NCBI GenBank assembly: GCA_033060915.1
Contig: CM065394.1
Coordinates: forward strand, 30,401,001 to 30,465,000
Direction of reading: 5' to 3'
Source: Euryodendron excelsum
Taxonomy: Eukaryota > Streptophyta > Magnoliopsida > Ericales > Pentaphylacaceae
DNA length: 64,000 nt
The position numbers were made by a program, and so were the translations under genes. Shown in pieces: positions 1 through 11,794 of this stretch. The notes beneath the pieces are model-generated. The model was not told the DNA's origin. It made no database searches and worked only from the letters and a program-made list of their open reading frames with translations. How positions within the stretch are numbered: the first letter of the stretch is position 1; each line of letters begins with the position of its first letter.

Positions 1-154
1 ACACCTAAAATCTTAAATCTTTTAATCATTTATTTAGTTGTCCAACTCAAAAATCAACAACACCAAATATCCAAATCAAAGATTTTGATTTCTTTGATAT
101 AAACATTGAATCCTCTACATTATTAGCCTTGTAAAATTTTCATAATATTAACCT

Positions 155-320
155 CAGGGGTCGGCCTGGTGGTCAAGACTTCAGACTTAGAGGTCTATTT
201 CCTCTAAGGTCTCGGGTTTGAAGTGCTATCAACTCATATAATTAACCAGTTTGTGTGTGATTGAGAACTATATAAGTCTCGAAATTAGCTGAAGTGCACG
301 CAAGCTGACCTAAACATAAG
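155..320 (+). repeat. Possible tRNA-derived SINE
   Basis: The segment opens with an A-box-like stretch (GGCCTGGTGGTCAAG from about 163) and, some 50 bases on, a B-box-like GGGTTTGAAG (214-223) that would be a normal GGGTTCGAA after one CpG decay. This spacing is that of a polymerase III promoter in a SINE head. I see no clear tail or target-site duplication, so both ends are approximate. It could also be a decayed piece of another repeat. Confidence 0.4.
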
Positions 321-543
321 TGAATATTTCTTGTACATTATTTTTCTCAATGACAATCTCAAGGCCTTGTTCAGTTTGAAGGAATTAGGAGAGAAAGAAT
401 TGGCTATGAAAACAAGTAACGGTCTCACATAAATTTGGAATAAACTTTGTAATAAAACTTGTAACCGATTAATAAAGTCGTGGAATTCATAAAAGAATAA
501 TTTTATTCCAACACACCTTTCTTCTTAAATTCTCTTACCAATT

Positions 544-823
544 TTTTTTTTTTGCTAAGGAAAAGAGTAAAGGGAGGCGACTAATGTAGCTATCTACCTG
601 GGCGTGACCATAGCAGTTCCTATCTTGTTGGGCTCTTCTAGAAGGAGCGAGCTATAGTTGAACCTAGCCTTATCAAGGTGCAAGCTAGCAGAGACCCCCG
701 TCACAGCATCTAGTTTAAGAGAATTACTACCGTAAGCGGATTCGAACTCGCGATTGCGTGAACAGGAGCAAGGAATTTTACTCCAATTGCCAAAGCCAAC
801 GAGGCTATCATCTCGGTGGTTAG
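544..823 (-). mobile_element. SINE, full length, with 14-bp target-site duplication
   Basis: Read on the minus strand this is a SINE of about 280 bp. The A box is TAGCCTCGTTGG (807-796) and the B box GTTCGAATCC (747-738), the internal polymerase III promoter of a tRNA-derived head. The body ends in a run of A at the low-coordinate end. It is bounded by 14-bp direct repeats, TTCTCTTACCAATT (530-543) and TTCTCTTGCCAATT (824-837), with one mismatch, as made by LINE-type target-primed insertion. A 5'-truncated relative lies at 39172-39292 on the plus strand. The open frame across it has no meaning as a gene. Confidence 0.8.
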
Positions 824-837
824 TTCTCTTGCCAATT

Positions 838-2900
838 AAATCAGAACACTTCATCTCTTTTGTAGGAGTACACAAAATTCCGAGAATGAGGAGTGGGTGA
901 GAAAATTTTTCGTTATCGAACGAGTTTTTAATAAGCAGGATACAATCGAGCTCAACTAACTTTGGTTCATTTTAGAGTCATGTTATGCACAAGCCATGTC
1001 ATAGAATCTACATACAAAGAACTAAGAATTTCTCATTATAACCAAGTTTTAGCTCAAGAACACTTGTGCCCAAAGGAGGCCAATCTAGTGTGGAGCAGAC
1101 CACTTCAAAATTTTGGTCTCTAGCCAGTTGTGTTGCTGGCTAAAGTTGGCAGAAGGCTTTTAGGTTGGGCAATGCCACTTGATTTGTTTGGGCATACGCT
1201 GATTCCATTTTTCTTGTTGGTGGGCCCCAGAATATGCTCCTATGCTGATAGTATCGAAACAGAGCTTTCAGAATAAAAATTCTTCCATGCATGAAAGTTA
1301 AAAGAGCATAAGATTCTTTATCATATACGTATATATTATAAATAATTATGCATAAGACGATTATATGTATATATAATTATACGTATATATAATTGGCTGT
1401 GTGGAAGGCTCATATGAATCTATGCATCCTCTCATTCATATGTGCTTTCCAATATCTCAATTTTCTCATTGTAAGCCGGCCACAATAATCTGGATTTAGG
1501 ATTCAAATGGTTCGGCAGTTTGACCAGACCTTCGTTTGGGTCAACTTTTTTTTACCCTTTTTTTAAAACTATTTTGAGTTTTACAAGTTCTTTCAATTAA
1601 AATTTTAATTTTCTACCTTTTATGGTCTTTTAATTTAGTCTTGTGACTTTTTATTTTATTACTAAAAAACATATCAAAAAATAGTTTAAAAAGCCGGGAA
1701 AAACACTGATCCAAATTTGAGATGATCAACAAATGCGGGCCTTGGATTAATGCAATAAAACATCATAATCGTTTCATCGATGATCCGTACAAGCTTTAGT
1801 TGTAGATCAGGTGAAAAAAAGAGTTACATCAATAAATTCATTGTAATTGTAACCATGACTAAAGCTATAAACGAGTTCAAGCATACTTCACAATTTTTAT
1901 GAGCTTTAAAATGTGTTCAAACTTAGTTTGTTTAACTCTCCAACCTAGCTTAAACAAGCTTTAATCAAACAAGGCTTAAATAGTTTGATTTTTTTAGTGC
2001 ATGTAATTGTATCAAATCGATTTCAAGCCAAGCTCAAAAACTTTTTAAACCTTAAAATGTATTTAAACTTGATTTGTTTACATAATGAACCAATCTTAAA
2101 TGAGTTTTTAACTGGCCAAATATGAACCGAACTCGAGTGGCTTGGTTTGTTTTATAATCCTAACCATGAGTTTGATTATCAGATGTTCGGAGTTTGTCAT
2201 GGGACCTGATGGGTGGTCTAATATTTGAGTTGGTGATTTAACACGTTATATACACATTTTTTAGGTGAAGTAGGTGACACTTAGCTAATGAAAGATCATC
2301 GAGAGGACACACTTCCCCCGCCCTAATTAAGTTCATATACTACATACATAAAGGTGAAACTACTTGTGGCAACCAACTTGGGAATACTTCATCACTCCTA
2401 TTTAAGGTAGAAATAATTTAACTTATTAAAAGTATCTCTCTTCTGTAACAAATTCAAATTGTTGATATAATAAAATACCATATGTCATAATATAATATGG
2501 TTGCTGAAAACTCAGCAACCTAACCATTGGACTTTTTCCGGGTTCAATAAGCCAACCTATGTTAACCATGGTTAAATCAAACATATCCAAAGACGAAGTT
2601 GGTTAACTTACCAATCACTATAAAAATTAACAAAAAAATGTGAAAAATGTTGAAAGGACCTGGGATATAAAGAGCATAGGGTATTTCAAAAGTAACATTC
2701 AATTTAAGGTTTCTTAATGAAGGCGATTAAAAGCAGACCACCCAGCCTGCAAAAGGACAAGTGTAACCCTCCAAAAACTCTGGAAGCATAGGCCTTGTGC
2801 TGATTGCTCTATGCTTCAATTTGTTATGTGTGCTGCTCTTACTGGAGACAATAATCTCAAAATCATATGTCCAACACTTATAGTTTTTAATATTCTAGTA
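838..2900. other. AT-rich intergenic DNA upstream of the GRAS gene
   Basis: I see no gene. There is a TA-rich stretch with repeated ATATACGTATAT-type words at about 1325-1395. Between about 1860 and 2170 lies a degenerate repeat of the CAAGCTT/TTAAACTTG-rich kind, with two related halves, and a similar sequence lies at 45870-46080. The last few hundred bases should hold the GRAS promoter, but I could not pick a convincing TATA box. Confidence 0.5.
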
Positions 2901-3045
2901 TTTCTTGCAGGCACATTATCGATCCTATCGAACAAGAAAAATCTGTGATTCCTATGTAAGTCCCCCTCGCTTGGTAAATGGTTCTTTCAGAGAAGCTCTG
3001 AAAGAAGAGAGAGAGAGAGGAGGAGAGAGAAAAAATATCCAGGAT

Positions 3046-4611
3046 ATGGCTCCAAGTCTCTTGTCTTATGACTTGTGCAGTGATAATAGAGCTGGTGAAG
3101 TGACTGGTTTGGATCTAAGTCTTTCAGCGATGTCTTGCTATCCTTTCCCATATCTGTCATTGTTGGAGAACACTTCCTCCGCCTGGTTGGCCGCCCTTTC
3201 CGACGAAAATGGTTGCCGGAAGAGGCTGAAAAGGGCTACAAGCACCCCTGAATCAATCGGAAGTAATAGCAGCCTTTATAGCGGCGAAGGCGGCAGCAGC
3301 AGCAGCATCAGCCGCAACAGCAGCACTAACAGCTTGAACAGCTTGTCGAGGCTTCAGTTCCGGGATCATATATGGACTTACACTCAAAGATACCTGGCGG
3401 CTGAGGCGGTGGAAGAGGCGGCCGCCACCATTATAGGTTCTGAGGACGGAAAATCCGAAGAAGACGGCGCCGGGGACGGAATGAGGCTAGTCCAGCTTCT
3501 AATTTCCTGTGCTGAAGCCGTGGCTTGTCGAGACAAGTCACACGCCTCGGCTTTACTGTCGGAGCTACGAGCTAGCGCTTTAGTCTTCGGCTCCTCGTTC
3601 CAGCGCGTGGCCTCTTGCTTCGTCCAGGGGCTCGCCAACCGGCTGGCTCTTGTTCAGCCGCTTGGGGCAGTTGGTTTTGTTGCCCCCACAATGAACCTTA
3701 TGGATATTGCTAATTCGGACAAGAAGGAAGAAGCCTTGCGCCTGGTTTATGAAATTTGCCCACATATTCAATTTGGTCATTTCGTGGCCAACTCAACGAT
3801 ATTGGAAGCCTTTGAGGGAGAGAGCTTTGTCCACGTGGTGGACCTTGGGATGACCCTTGGTTTACCACATGGCTATCAATGGCGGCGGCTGATTCAAAGC
3901 CTCGCCAACCGGGCCGGCCAGCCGCCCCGTCGGGTCAGGATCACCGGAGTGGGGTTATGTGTCGAAAGGTTCCAATTGATCGGGGATGAGCTCGAGGCTT
4001 ACGCAAAAAGCCTCGGCATAAATTTGGAATTCTCAGTTGTCGAAAGCAATTTGGAAAATCTAAACCCTGAAGACATTAAATTCCGGGATGGTGAAGTTCT
4101 TGTAGTGAATAGCATTCTTCAGCTGCATTGTGTGGTGAAGGAGAGCAGGGGAGCTTTAAACTCTGTTCTTCAGATCATTCATGAGCTCTCGCCGAAGGCC
4201 TTGGTTTTGGTCGAGCAGGACTCGAGCCATAACGGGCCTTTCTTTCTTGGGAGATTCATGGAGGCATTGCATTATTACTCTGCAATTTTCGACTCCCTAG
4301 ATGCAATGCTGCCCAAATATGACACGAGGCGTGCGAAAGTGGAGCAGTTTTTCTTTGCGGAGGAGATCAAGAACATTGTCAGCTGCGAGGGGCCTGCAAG
4401 GGTGGAGCGGCACGAGAGGGTGGACCAGTGGCGGCGGAGGATGAGCCGAGCAGGGTTTCAGCCTTCACCCATTAAGATGGTGGCACAGGCCAAGCAATGG
4501 CTGGGGAAAATCAAGGTCTGCGAAGGCTACACCATTATGGAAGAGAAGGGTTGCTTGGTGCTGGGTTGGAAATCAAAGCCGATCGTTGCGGCTTCTTGCT
4601 GGAAATGCTAA
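3046..4611 (+). CDS. GRAS-family transcription regulator
   Basis: The product is a plant-specific nuclear regulator of the GRAS family, 521 residues from the first ATG (3046). The open frame runs upstream to 2905 without an ATG, and a pyrimidine-rich stretch ending in AG at 2910 looks like a 3' splice site, so a 5'-UTR intron is likely. Residues 1-145 are variable and rich in Ser/Asn, with a basic RKRLKR at 58-63. The GRAS domain follows: leucine-heptad region I with LLISCAEAV (151-159), a VHIID motif seen as VHVVD (262-266), heptad II and PFYRE region at about 300-440, and a SAW region to the C terminus with QWRRRMSRAGF (461-471) and a final Cys. The LGLPHGYQWRRLIQSLA block (271-287) reminds me of the RAD1-like branch linked to arbuscular mycorrhiza, but the subfamily is a guess. 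No introns or breaks are seen. Confidence 0.92.
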   Translation: MAPSLLSYDLCSDNRAGEVTGLDLSLSAMSCYPFPYLSLLENTSSAWLAALSDENGCRKRLKRATSTPESIGSNSSLYSGEGGSSSSISRNSSTNSLNSLSRLQFRDHIWTYTQRYLAAEAVEEAAATIIGSEDGKSEEDGAGDGMRLVQLLISCAEAVACRDKSHASALLSELRASALVFGSSFQRVASCFVQGLANRLALVQPLGAVGFVAPTMNLMDIANSDKKEEALRLVYEICPHIQFGHFVANSTILEAFEGESFVHVVDLGMTLGLPHGYQWRRLIQSLANRAGQPPRRVRITGVGLCVERFQLIGDELEAYAKSLGINLEFSVVESNLENLNPEDIKFRDGEVLVVNSILQLHCVVKESRGALNSVLQIIHELSPKALVLVEQDSSHNGPFFLGRFMEALHYYSAIFDSLDAMLPKYDTRRAKVEQFFFAEEIKNIVSCEGPARVERHERVDQWRRRMSRAGFQPSPIKMVAQAKQWLGKIKVCEGYTIMEEKGCLVLGWKSKPIVAASCWKC

Positions 4612-4648
4612 ATGCCAGAAGCCTAATTTGCAGTTATATCTTGCAATC

Positions 4649-4677
4649 AATAAAAGAAGATGGGTGGAACCAATAAA
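4649..4677 (+). terminator. Polyadenylation signals of the GRAS gene
   Basis: Two AATAAA hexamers lie 38 and 61 bases past the stop codon (4649-4654 and 4672-4677). This is the usual place for a plant 3'-end signal. Confidence 0.5.
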
Positions 4678-4779
4678 ACTCTCTGTAATAAGCTATATGC
4701 TTCTGCTGCAACACTGTAAAGTGGCAATGCCTAAAGCCAGTAGAGTGGAGACTCTTGGCTTTGGATGGGAAAAATAAGA

Positions 4780-5192
4780 GAGCTGTGTGTTTGAATTTTG
4801 AGCTGTTCTCGGGAGTGATGATGAACAGATCATGAACAAATTAGCATTAGTGGTTTGGTGTGCATGTAGGCTTGCTGGGTATTCTCATTTATATACTATA
4901 TATATATATACATACTAGTGGTACGGCACATGCCAAGCACCTTTTTTTTTTTGTGTGGTGGTCATAATCGATATAAAACCAAAAAAAAAAAAAAAATTTA
5001 TATGCCAATGCACAACAATAGCTAGTCACACTTAATGTCGCCCTTAAACTGATCTGTTGCCAAACAAGAAATCAACAAAATCCTCAAGCGCTAACAGAAT
5101 CAGAGACCAATTTCTTCATATCATTGTTGCTTTCTGCTTCACAATTTCTGCAACAAACAAGACCAATTTACTTTTCACTTGAATTGGATAGC
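4780..5192. other. Intergenic DNA between the GRAS gene and the copia element
   Basis: Holds a short TA run (about 4895-4912) and T and A homopolymers near 4944 and 4981. No gene or promoter is evident. Confidence 0.4.
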
Positions 5193-5197
5193 AATTC

Positions 5198-5590
5198 TGT
5201 TGGGTTCATACCCACCAATCTAATGAAGCTTCCACCACCAACTGCAGTCCATCAAACTAATGAAGCTTCCACCACCAATTGCAGCCCATCAAACTGAAGT
5301 TTGAAGGAGGAAAAGTCAAGGAAGCCACCAATCATGGATGTTCCCACTGATTTGTCAAAATTGTACAGCTCATCCCTCCCCTATAAATAGAGGATAAAGG
5401 TGAGGGAGAAAAGCATCCAGCTCAAGCAAGAGCAAGAGAACAAGAGAGGTTTTTTTGGGTGAGAGTTGTAGTTGAGTGATAGAGATCCGATCTCCTCCTC
5501 CTCCTCTGTTGTTTTTCCTCTCTATATACATACAACAATTTCTTTTCCAATTTATTAGTGTGTGAGCGTGTGTTGATTTCTAACCCAACA
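5198..5590 (+). repeat. 5' LTR of the copia element
   Basis: This LTR is 393 bp against 352 bp for the 3' copy. Part of the difference is a tandem duplication of about 40 bp near its start, where the ATGAAGCTTCCACCACCAA words appear twice. A TATAAATA box sits at 5382-5389 and would start the genomic transcript. The LTR ends directly before the primer-binding site. Confidence 0.9.
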
Positions 5591-5592
5591 AG

Positions 5593-5604
5593 TGGTATCA
5601 GAGC
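5593..5604 (+). other. Primer-binding site, initiator-Met tRNA
   Basis: TGGTATCAGAGC lies two bases after the LTR. It is the complement of the 3' end of plant initiator methionine tRNA and the usual copia priming site. Confidence 0.92.
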
Positions 5605-5684
5605 AAGGTTAGAGTGACCGGAGCAATTTCTTTGCTATTTGAGAAGACAAGTTGACATCATCGCTGACGTCATCATTGACCAAG

Positions 5685-5915
5685 TCAACGCCATGTCATC
5701 AGTCCAGTCAGCGCCACGCCATCAGCCTAGCCAGTGCCATGTCATCAGTCCAATCAGCCGCCACATCATCGCCCAGTCAGCTGCCACGTCATCAGTAGCT
5801 GCCACGTCATTAATACTTCTAAAAATTACAGTTTGGCCCAAGAAGTTTTCAAAAATGACAATTTGGCCCCATAACTTTTTAAAAATTACAGTTTGACCCC
5901 TAAACAAACTAAAAT
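5685..5915 (+). repeat. Short tandem repeats in the copia leader
   Basis: About six degenerate copies of a unit of roughly 20 bp containing GCCACGTCATCAGTC lie at 5685-5815. They are followed by three copies of a roughly 30-bp unit built on AAAATTACAGTTTGGCCCC at 5815-5915. They lie between the primer-binding site and the gag start. Confidence 0.6.
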
Positions 5916-6026
5916 TTTTAGTTGAGCCATTTTTGAGGTTTTTCATCGTTCCGGACGCAACCGTGCACTATGTTTTGAAAAATTCTACTTCTATATTGCT
6001 GTACAAGCCAATTGAAGAGTAGATTC

Positions 6027-9000
6027 ATGGAGGAGCCATCTACATCAACCTTAGAAGCTATGATTATGCTTATCTCTTCGAACTACACCATTTGGCAGTC
6101 TTGAATGGAGGACTATTTGAACTGCCGGGATTCATTTGATCCCTTGGATGACATGGGGGTGAAACTAACGGACACAACGGAAGCTGAGTAGAGAAAGAAG
6201 AACAAGAAAACTATCGGTCTGATCAGACAATAGATCGACCATAGTGTGTTCCACCATGTTGCTCAGGAGACAGACGCATACACTCTCTGGACAAAGCTAG
6301 AGAATCTGTTTCAAGCAAAAATTGCTCGAAACAAAGCTTTTTTGATGAAGCGCTTTGTCAACTTGAAGTTAAGGAGTGGTTCTTCAATTGCTGAGCACAC
6401 GAGTCAATTCTAGAACTATGTAAACCAGCTTGCAGCCATGGACCTGCCGCGAGACGATGAAGAGCAAGCCCTATTGCTTCTTAGTTCTCTACCAGACAGT
6501 TAGGAGACATTGGTGGTGTATCTTAACAATTCAGCTCCAAATGGCAAACTCACCATGGCGATAGTCAAGGATGCTTTATTCAATGAAGAAGCCAGACGGA
6601 AGGAAGTTGGCATGGAGCAATCATATGCCCTCGCTACAGAAAGTAGAGGGAGGCCTCAAGAAGATAACAGAGGCCGAGAAAGAGGCCGAGGCCGAGGCAG
6701 AGGCAGAGGAAGAGGTAGAGGCAGAAGCAGAAGTAGAGGAAGGTCACAGGATCTTGGAAGATCTAATGACGGACATGGCAAGTTCACTTGTTATCATTAT
6801 GGCATTGAAGGTCACATGAAGAAGGACTGTCGGAAATTAAAAAGGGAGCAAGGTCAAGGCAATTACCAACATAACAAAGAAGATGGTGACACCCTACTCA
6901 CCATTAAGGGAGATGTCGCAGTGCTCTCCGTGGAAGAAGAGACGTGTCTCCACGTTGCTAGCCAAGATTTTGAGTGGGTGGTAGACACAGCAGCCTCCTA
7001 CCACGCCACTCCCCACAGTGAGTTCTTCACGACGTACAAAGTTGAAGACTTTGGTACTGTGAGAATGGGGAACACCAGTTCATCAAAGATTGTGGGAATT
7101 GGTGATGTTCGAATCCAGACGAACAATGGCTGCATGATGGTGTTGAAGGATGTCAGACATGTGCCCGACCTCCGGCTCAATCTTATTTCTAGGATAGCCC
7201 TTGATCAACAGGGTTATGACAACTATTTCAGCAATGGCACTTGGAAGCTGTCAAAAGGTGCCCTGGTTGTTGCCCGGGGGCATATTTGCGGCACTCTGTA
7301 CAGAACCCATATGAAGGTTTGTTCAGACAGCCTCAATGCAATTGAAGACGAGGCATCACCAAATCTGTGGCACAAGAGACTCAGTCACATGGGAGAGAAA
7401 GGGTTGTTCACGCTAGTAAAGAAGGCTCTCATTCCAGTAAACAAGGAGATTGCATTGAACCCCTGCGGGTATTGCCTGTTTGGCAAGCAACATTGAGTCT
7501 TGTTTAGTTCCTCAACACGGAGGAGATCAGAGTTATTGAGCCTAGTTCACTCTGACGTTTGTGGTCCCATTGAAGATGAGTCATTGGGAGGTAACAGGTA
7601 TTTTATTACCTTTATAGATGATGTTTCACGGAAGGTGTGGGTGTGTTTTCTGAAGACCAAGGATCAGGTACTCGAGAACTTTAAGATCTTTCACGACATG
7701 GTAAAAAGGGAGACTGGCAAGAAGTTGAAGTGCCTTCGGACAGACAATGGAGGGGAGTACACATCCAAAGAGTTCAAGGCATACTGCTCAGAACGCGGTA
7801 TCCGCCACGAGAAGACGGTCCCACGCACCCCACAACACAATGGAGTAGCTGAAAGAATAAACCGAACCATTGTGGAAAAAACCCGGTGTATGCTCAGTAT
7901 GGCTGATCTGCCAAAGCCATTCTGGGGTGAAGCTGTTCGTGTTGCTTACTACCTGATCAATAGATCACCATCAGTGCCGTTAAAATTTGAAGTTCTAGAG
8001 ATGGTGTGGACTGGCAAGAAGGATGTCTCCTACTCTCACTTGAGAGTGTTTGGGTGCAAGGCTTTTGCACACATATCCAAGGAGCAGAGATAGAAATTCG
8101 ACATGAAGTCCATTCCATGCATCTTCATTGGTTATGGAGATGAAGAGTATGAATACAAGCTATGGGATCCAGCAACAAAGAATATCATCAGAAGTAGGGA
8201 TGTTGTGTTCCAAGAGAACCAGTTTTATGAGGAACTAACTAAGTTCAGTGGTTCCAGTTCTTATGCTCCTGAGATGACTCCAGATCCAGCACCAGTCCAG
8301 CTCACCACAAATACTGGAATGCAGGAGGTAATTCCAGAAGATGAAAAAGAAGAAGAGGGTGTTGAGCAGAGGGAGCAATAACCCCCTCCACTAGAAGAAG
8401 AAGAACTTTCACAACCAGTTGGTGAGGTACCTCCTCAGATTGAAGAGCCTCAGCCCAGGAGATTTGTAAGAGGCCGTGTTCTGATTCCGTCAACTAGATA
8501 TCCGGAATCAGACTACATCATGCTCACTGATAAGGGAGAGCCAGACGACTTCAAGGAAGCACAAACCCATCCAGACAAAGGCAAGTGGATGGAAGCCATG
8601 CAAGAAGAGATGAGTTCCTTGCATAAGAATCAGACCTATGATCTGGTAAGGCTTCCCAAATGTAGAAAAGCCTTGAGAAACAAGTGGGTTTTCAAGCTGA
8701 AGAAAGATGATAGTGGAAAGCTAGTTAGACACAAGGCTCGATTGGTCGTCAAAGGATTTCAACAGAAGAAAGGAATTGACTTTGACGAGATTTTCTCACC
8801 GGTAGTGAAGATGACCTTAATTCGAGTTATACTCGGATTAGTAGCCAGCCTGAACTTAGAGCTTGAACAGATGGATGTCAAGACAGCTTTTCTCCACAGA
8901 GATCTGAAGGAAGAGATTTACATGGAACAACCAGAAGGGTTTGAAATTCCCAGGAAAGAACACTTAGTCTGCAAGTTGAAGAAAAGTCTCTACGGCCTAA

Positions 9001-10097
9001 AGCAAGCACCGAGACAATGGTACAAGAAGTTTGACTCATTCATGGTGGGTCATGGGTACAAGAGGACTGATGCAGACCAGTGTGTATACATTCAGAAATT
9101 CTCGGATGGTAGCTTTGTGACACTCCTTCTCTATGTGGATGATATGCTAATCATTGGACAAGATGCTGCCAAGATTAGCAAGCTGAAAAAGGAATTATCT
9201 CAATCCTTTGATATGAAGGACTTAGGCCCTGCTCAGCAGATTTTGGGCATGCAAATTGTTCGTGATAGAAAAGCTAAGAAGTTGTGGCTATCACAAGAAA
9301 AGTACGTTGAACGGGTTATCAGAAGGTTCAACATAGAAAATGCCAAGCCAGTCAATACTCCACTAGCTAATCATTTCAAGCTGAGCAAGAGTTCGTGCCC
9401 CTCCTCGAAGACTGAGATGGAAGAAATGGTAACAGTACCCTACTCTTCAGCAATAGGCAGTTTAATGTATGCAATGATGTGTACAAGGCCAGATATTGCT
9501 CACGATGTAGGCGTTGTGAGTAGATTTCTCTCCAACCCAGGGAAAGAGCATTGGGAAGCAGTCAAATGGATTCTCAGGTACCTAAAGGGTACATCAAAGC
9601 TATGCTTATGTTTTGGGGGAGCTGAACCATTCTTGGAAGGCTATACAGATTCAGATATGGCCGGTGATCTTGATGGTCAAAAATCTACTTTAGGATTCCT
9701 CTACACCTTCGCAGGGGGAGCTGTATCATGGCAGTCCAAACTGCAGAAGTGTGTGGCTTTATCTACAACGGAGGCAGAATATATCGCTGCAGCGGAAGCT
9801 GGGAAGGAAATGTTGTGGGTAAAGCGGTTTCTCCAAGAGCTAGGAGTCAAGCAAAAGGAATACAAGGTGCATTGTGACAGTCAGAGTGCTCTGGAATTGA
9901 GCAAAAATTCAATGTACCATTCCTGCACCAAGCATATCGACATTCGCTATCATTAGATACGCGAGGTGATGGATCAACAGCTACTGAAACTTGCGAAAAT
10001 TCACACAAAAGAGAATCCAGCAGATATGTTGACAAAGGTGGTTACTCGTGAGAAGCTCAAGCTATGTAGAGACATAGCCGGAATGGATGTCAACTGA
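6027..10097 (+). pseudogene. Copia gag-pol with nine premature stops
   Basis: A single frame of about 1,356 codons, normal for copia, starts at ATG 6027 and ends at TGA 10095. In-frame stops fall at 6102, 6189, 6231, 6411, 6501 (gag), 7494, 8091, 8379 and 9954 (pol); I find no frameshift. Domains in order: gag, an Arg/Gly/Glu-rich tract (about 6660-6750), a CCHC zinc knuckle whose second Cys is Tyr (codon 6798), protease with DTAAS (Asp at 6984), pre-integrase Cys/His segment before 7494, integrase core (DNGGEY and HNGVAER present), RT with YVDD (9132-9143), and RNase H near 9880-9950. Most stops sit where CGA, CAG, CAA or TGG would be expected, which fits C-to-T or G-to-A decay. Confidence 0.92.
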
Positions 10098-10145
10098 AGG
10101 ACGTCAAATTGCGTTCTCCATCTACTGGGTATGAAGAGGGAGAAT

Positions 10146-10497
10146 TGCTGGGTTCATACCCAGCAACCCAATGAAGCTTCCACCACCAACTGCAGCCCAT
10201 CAAACTTGAAGTTTGAAGGAGGACAAGTCAAGGAAGCCACCAACCATGGATGTTCCCACTGATTTGTCAAAATTGTGTAGCTCCTCCCTCCCCTATAAAT
10301 AGAGGGTAGAGGTGAGGGAGAAAAGCATCCAGTTCAAGCAAGAGCAAGAGAGGTTTTTTTGGGTGAGAGTTGTAGTTGAGTGAGAGAGATCCGATCTTCT
10401 CCTCCTCCTCCTCTGTTGTTTTTCCTCTCTATATACACAGTACAATTTCTTCTCCAATTTATTGGTGTGTAAGCGTGTATTGATTTATAACCCAACA
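10146..10497 (+). repeat. 3' LTR of the copia element
   Basis: This 352-bp copy starts TGCTGGG and ends CCCAACA, with the same TATAAATA box (10294-10301). It lacks the internal duplication of the 5' copy and has many point differences from it, so the insertion is not recent. Confidence 0.9.
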
Positions 10498-10502
10498 AAT
10501 CC

Positions 10503-11790
10503 ACAGTTTACATAACCATAGAAGATGAAACTGGCAGAGATGACATCCTATCAGAGACTGTACTACTTTTATATCCCCCAAGCTGCCAAAAGAAAATAAT
10601 AAAATAAAACCATATGGCTTCATTTCCACTTCAAGGAAAACATACTGCCATCTCCTTCCACAAGCTGCCAGTATGCTTATCGTAGCAGAATCATAACAAG
10701 CAATCTAGTTCAATGAATGAAAGGAGTTCATCTAGATAACGTTTTATCAGAATAGTCGTTAAAAAATTAACCTGAAATTGATTTTGTATTCTTCGAAAAA
10801 TAGTGGCGGCCCCCTCATGATGGAGGCCATGGGTCGACTCATCACCGCCTTCCACAGGCTTAGCCCTCCAATTTAAAAAAAACAAGAGAGAGAGAATGAT
10901 TCTATAAACTACCATAATATAGCATAATAAAGTGACGACCTTCTTGGAAATTTCTGAATGCCAATTTCAGTTTTCAATCAAAATCTTTCTTCAAGAAACT
11001 ACATGCACAATCGTTTAAACTTCAATTACTACTCTCAATATTCAATTGTCATGCAAGCTTCATATGAAAACATGACATCCCAACTAAGACAATGGCATAT
11101 TATATGAAAGAAATGGATGATGTTAAAGAACCAATCCAACTTCAATGGAAACTGCTTCTCTTACAGCATCTAAGATATTAAGGTTTGTTGATTGATAATT
11201 GATTTCCTTTCTACCCTCATTCATAGGCAAGTTCTTGTCAATAAGAAAAAAAAATTGTGAACTCACAAAACCAAAAACAAATAATACATCACATCCATAG
11301 TCCCTTGTTTTTAACATTTATATACCAATATGGCAACCCTATAGAACTCTAGGCAATCCTACAAAAAAATAATAATAATAATAAGGCGAACAAATTTTCA
11401 AAAAGCAACTTTTATATTCTGACCCATAATAAGAAGAAATGCGTAATTTGTTCACTTACCTTCAAAATTCTCGGATATATCTTCTAAGACAGTGCACTGG
11501 AATCCAGTGTAGCGGTGGTAGCAAGAGGATACCTGTTTTTCTTTGATTATTTCATGTTCTCGTATACTAAAAGTGCACATATATATGATACATAACTTCA
11601 TGTAAAATAAGTGAAAAACAGAGCACGATACTGAAATTTAAGGTAAAATAAATGGAAAATAGAGCACATAACTGATATTATATGAACCTCTGCCATCCCA
11701 CACAATTTTCATTAAGGTCTCCAAATAATACTTTTTCTTTTCTTTTCTTTTTTTTTTGTTTTTTTGAGTCCTCAAGCTGACTCATAACGG
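10503..11790. other. Intergenic DNA after the copia element
   Basis: AT-rich sequence with homopolymer runs and a short (AAT)n run near 11370. I find no gene-like frame, SINE head or terminal repeats here. Confidence 0.4.
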
Positions 11791-11794
11791 TAAA

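Larger units (their letters stand above)
5198..10497 (+). mobile_element. Complete Ty1/copia retrotransposon, inactive
   Basis: The element runs from TGTTGGG (5198) to CCCAACA (10497). It is flanked by AATTC (5193-5197) and AATCC (10498-10502), a 5-bp target-site duplication with one change. The order is LTR, initiator-Met primer-binding site, leader with short repeats, one gag-pol frame, polypurine tract (about 10131-10144) and LTR. Protease-integrase-RT-RNase H order places it in Ty1/copia, near the Tnt1/Tork type judging by the motifs. Nine nonsense codons and no frameshift break the frame, so it cannot move by itself. Confidence 0.93.

Noticed and set aside
738..807. tRNA gene
   Set aside because: A and B boxes are present but the sequence cannot fold as a full tRNA and is the head of a SINE.
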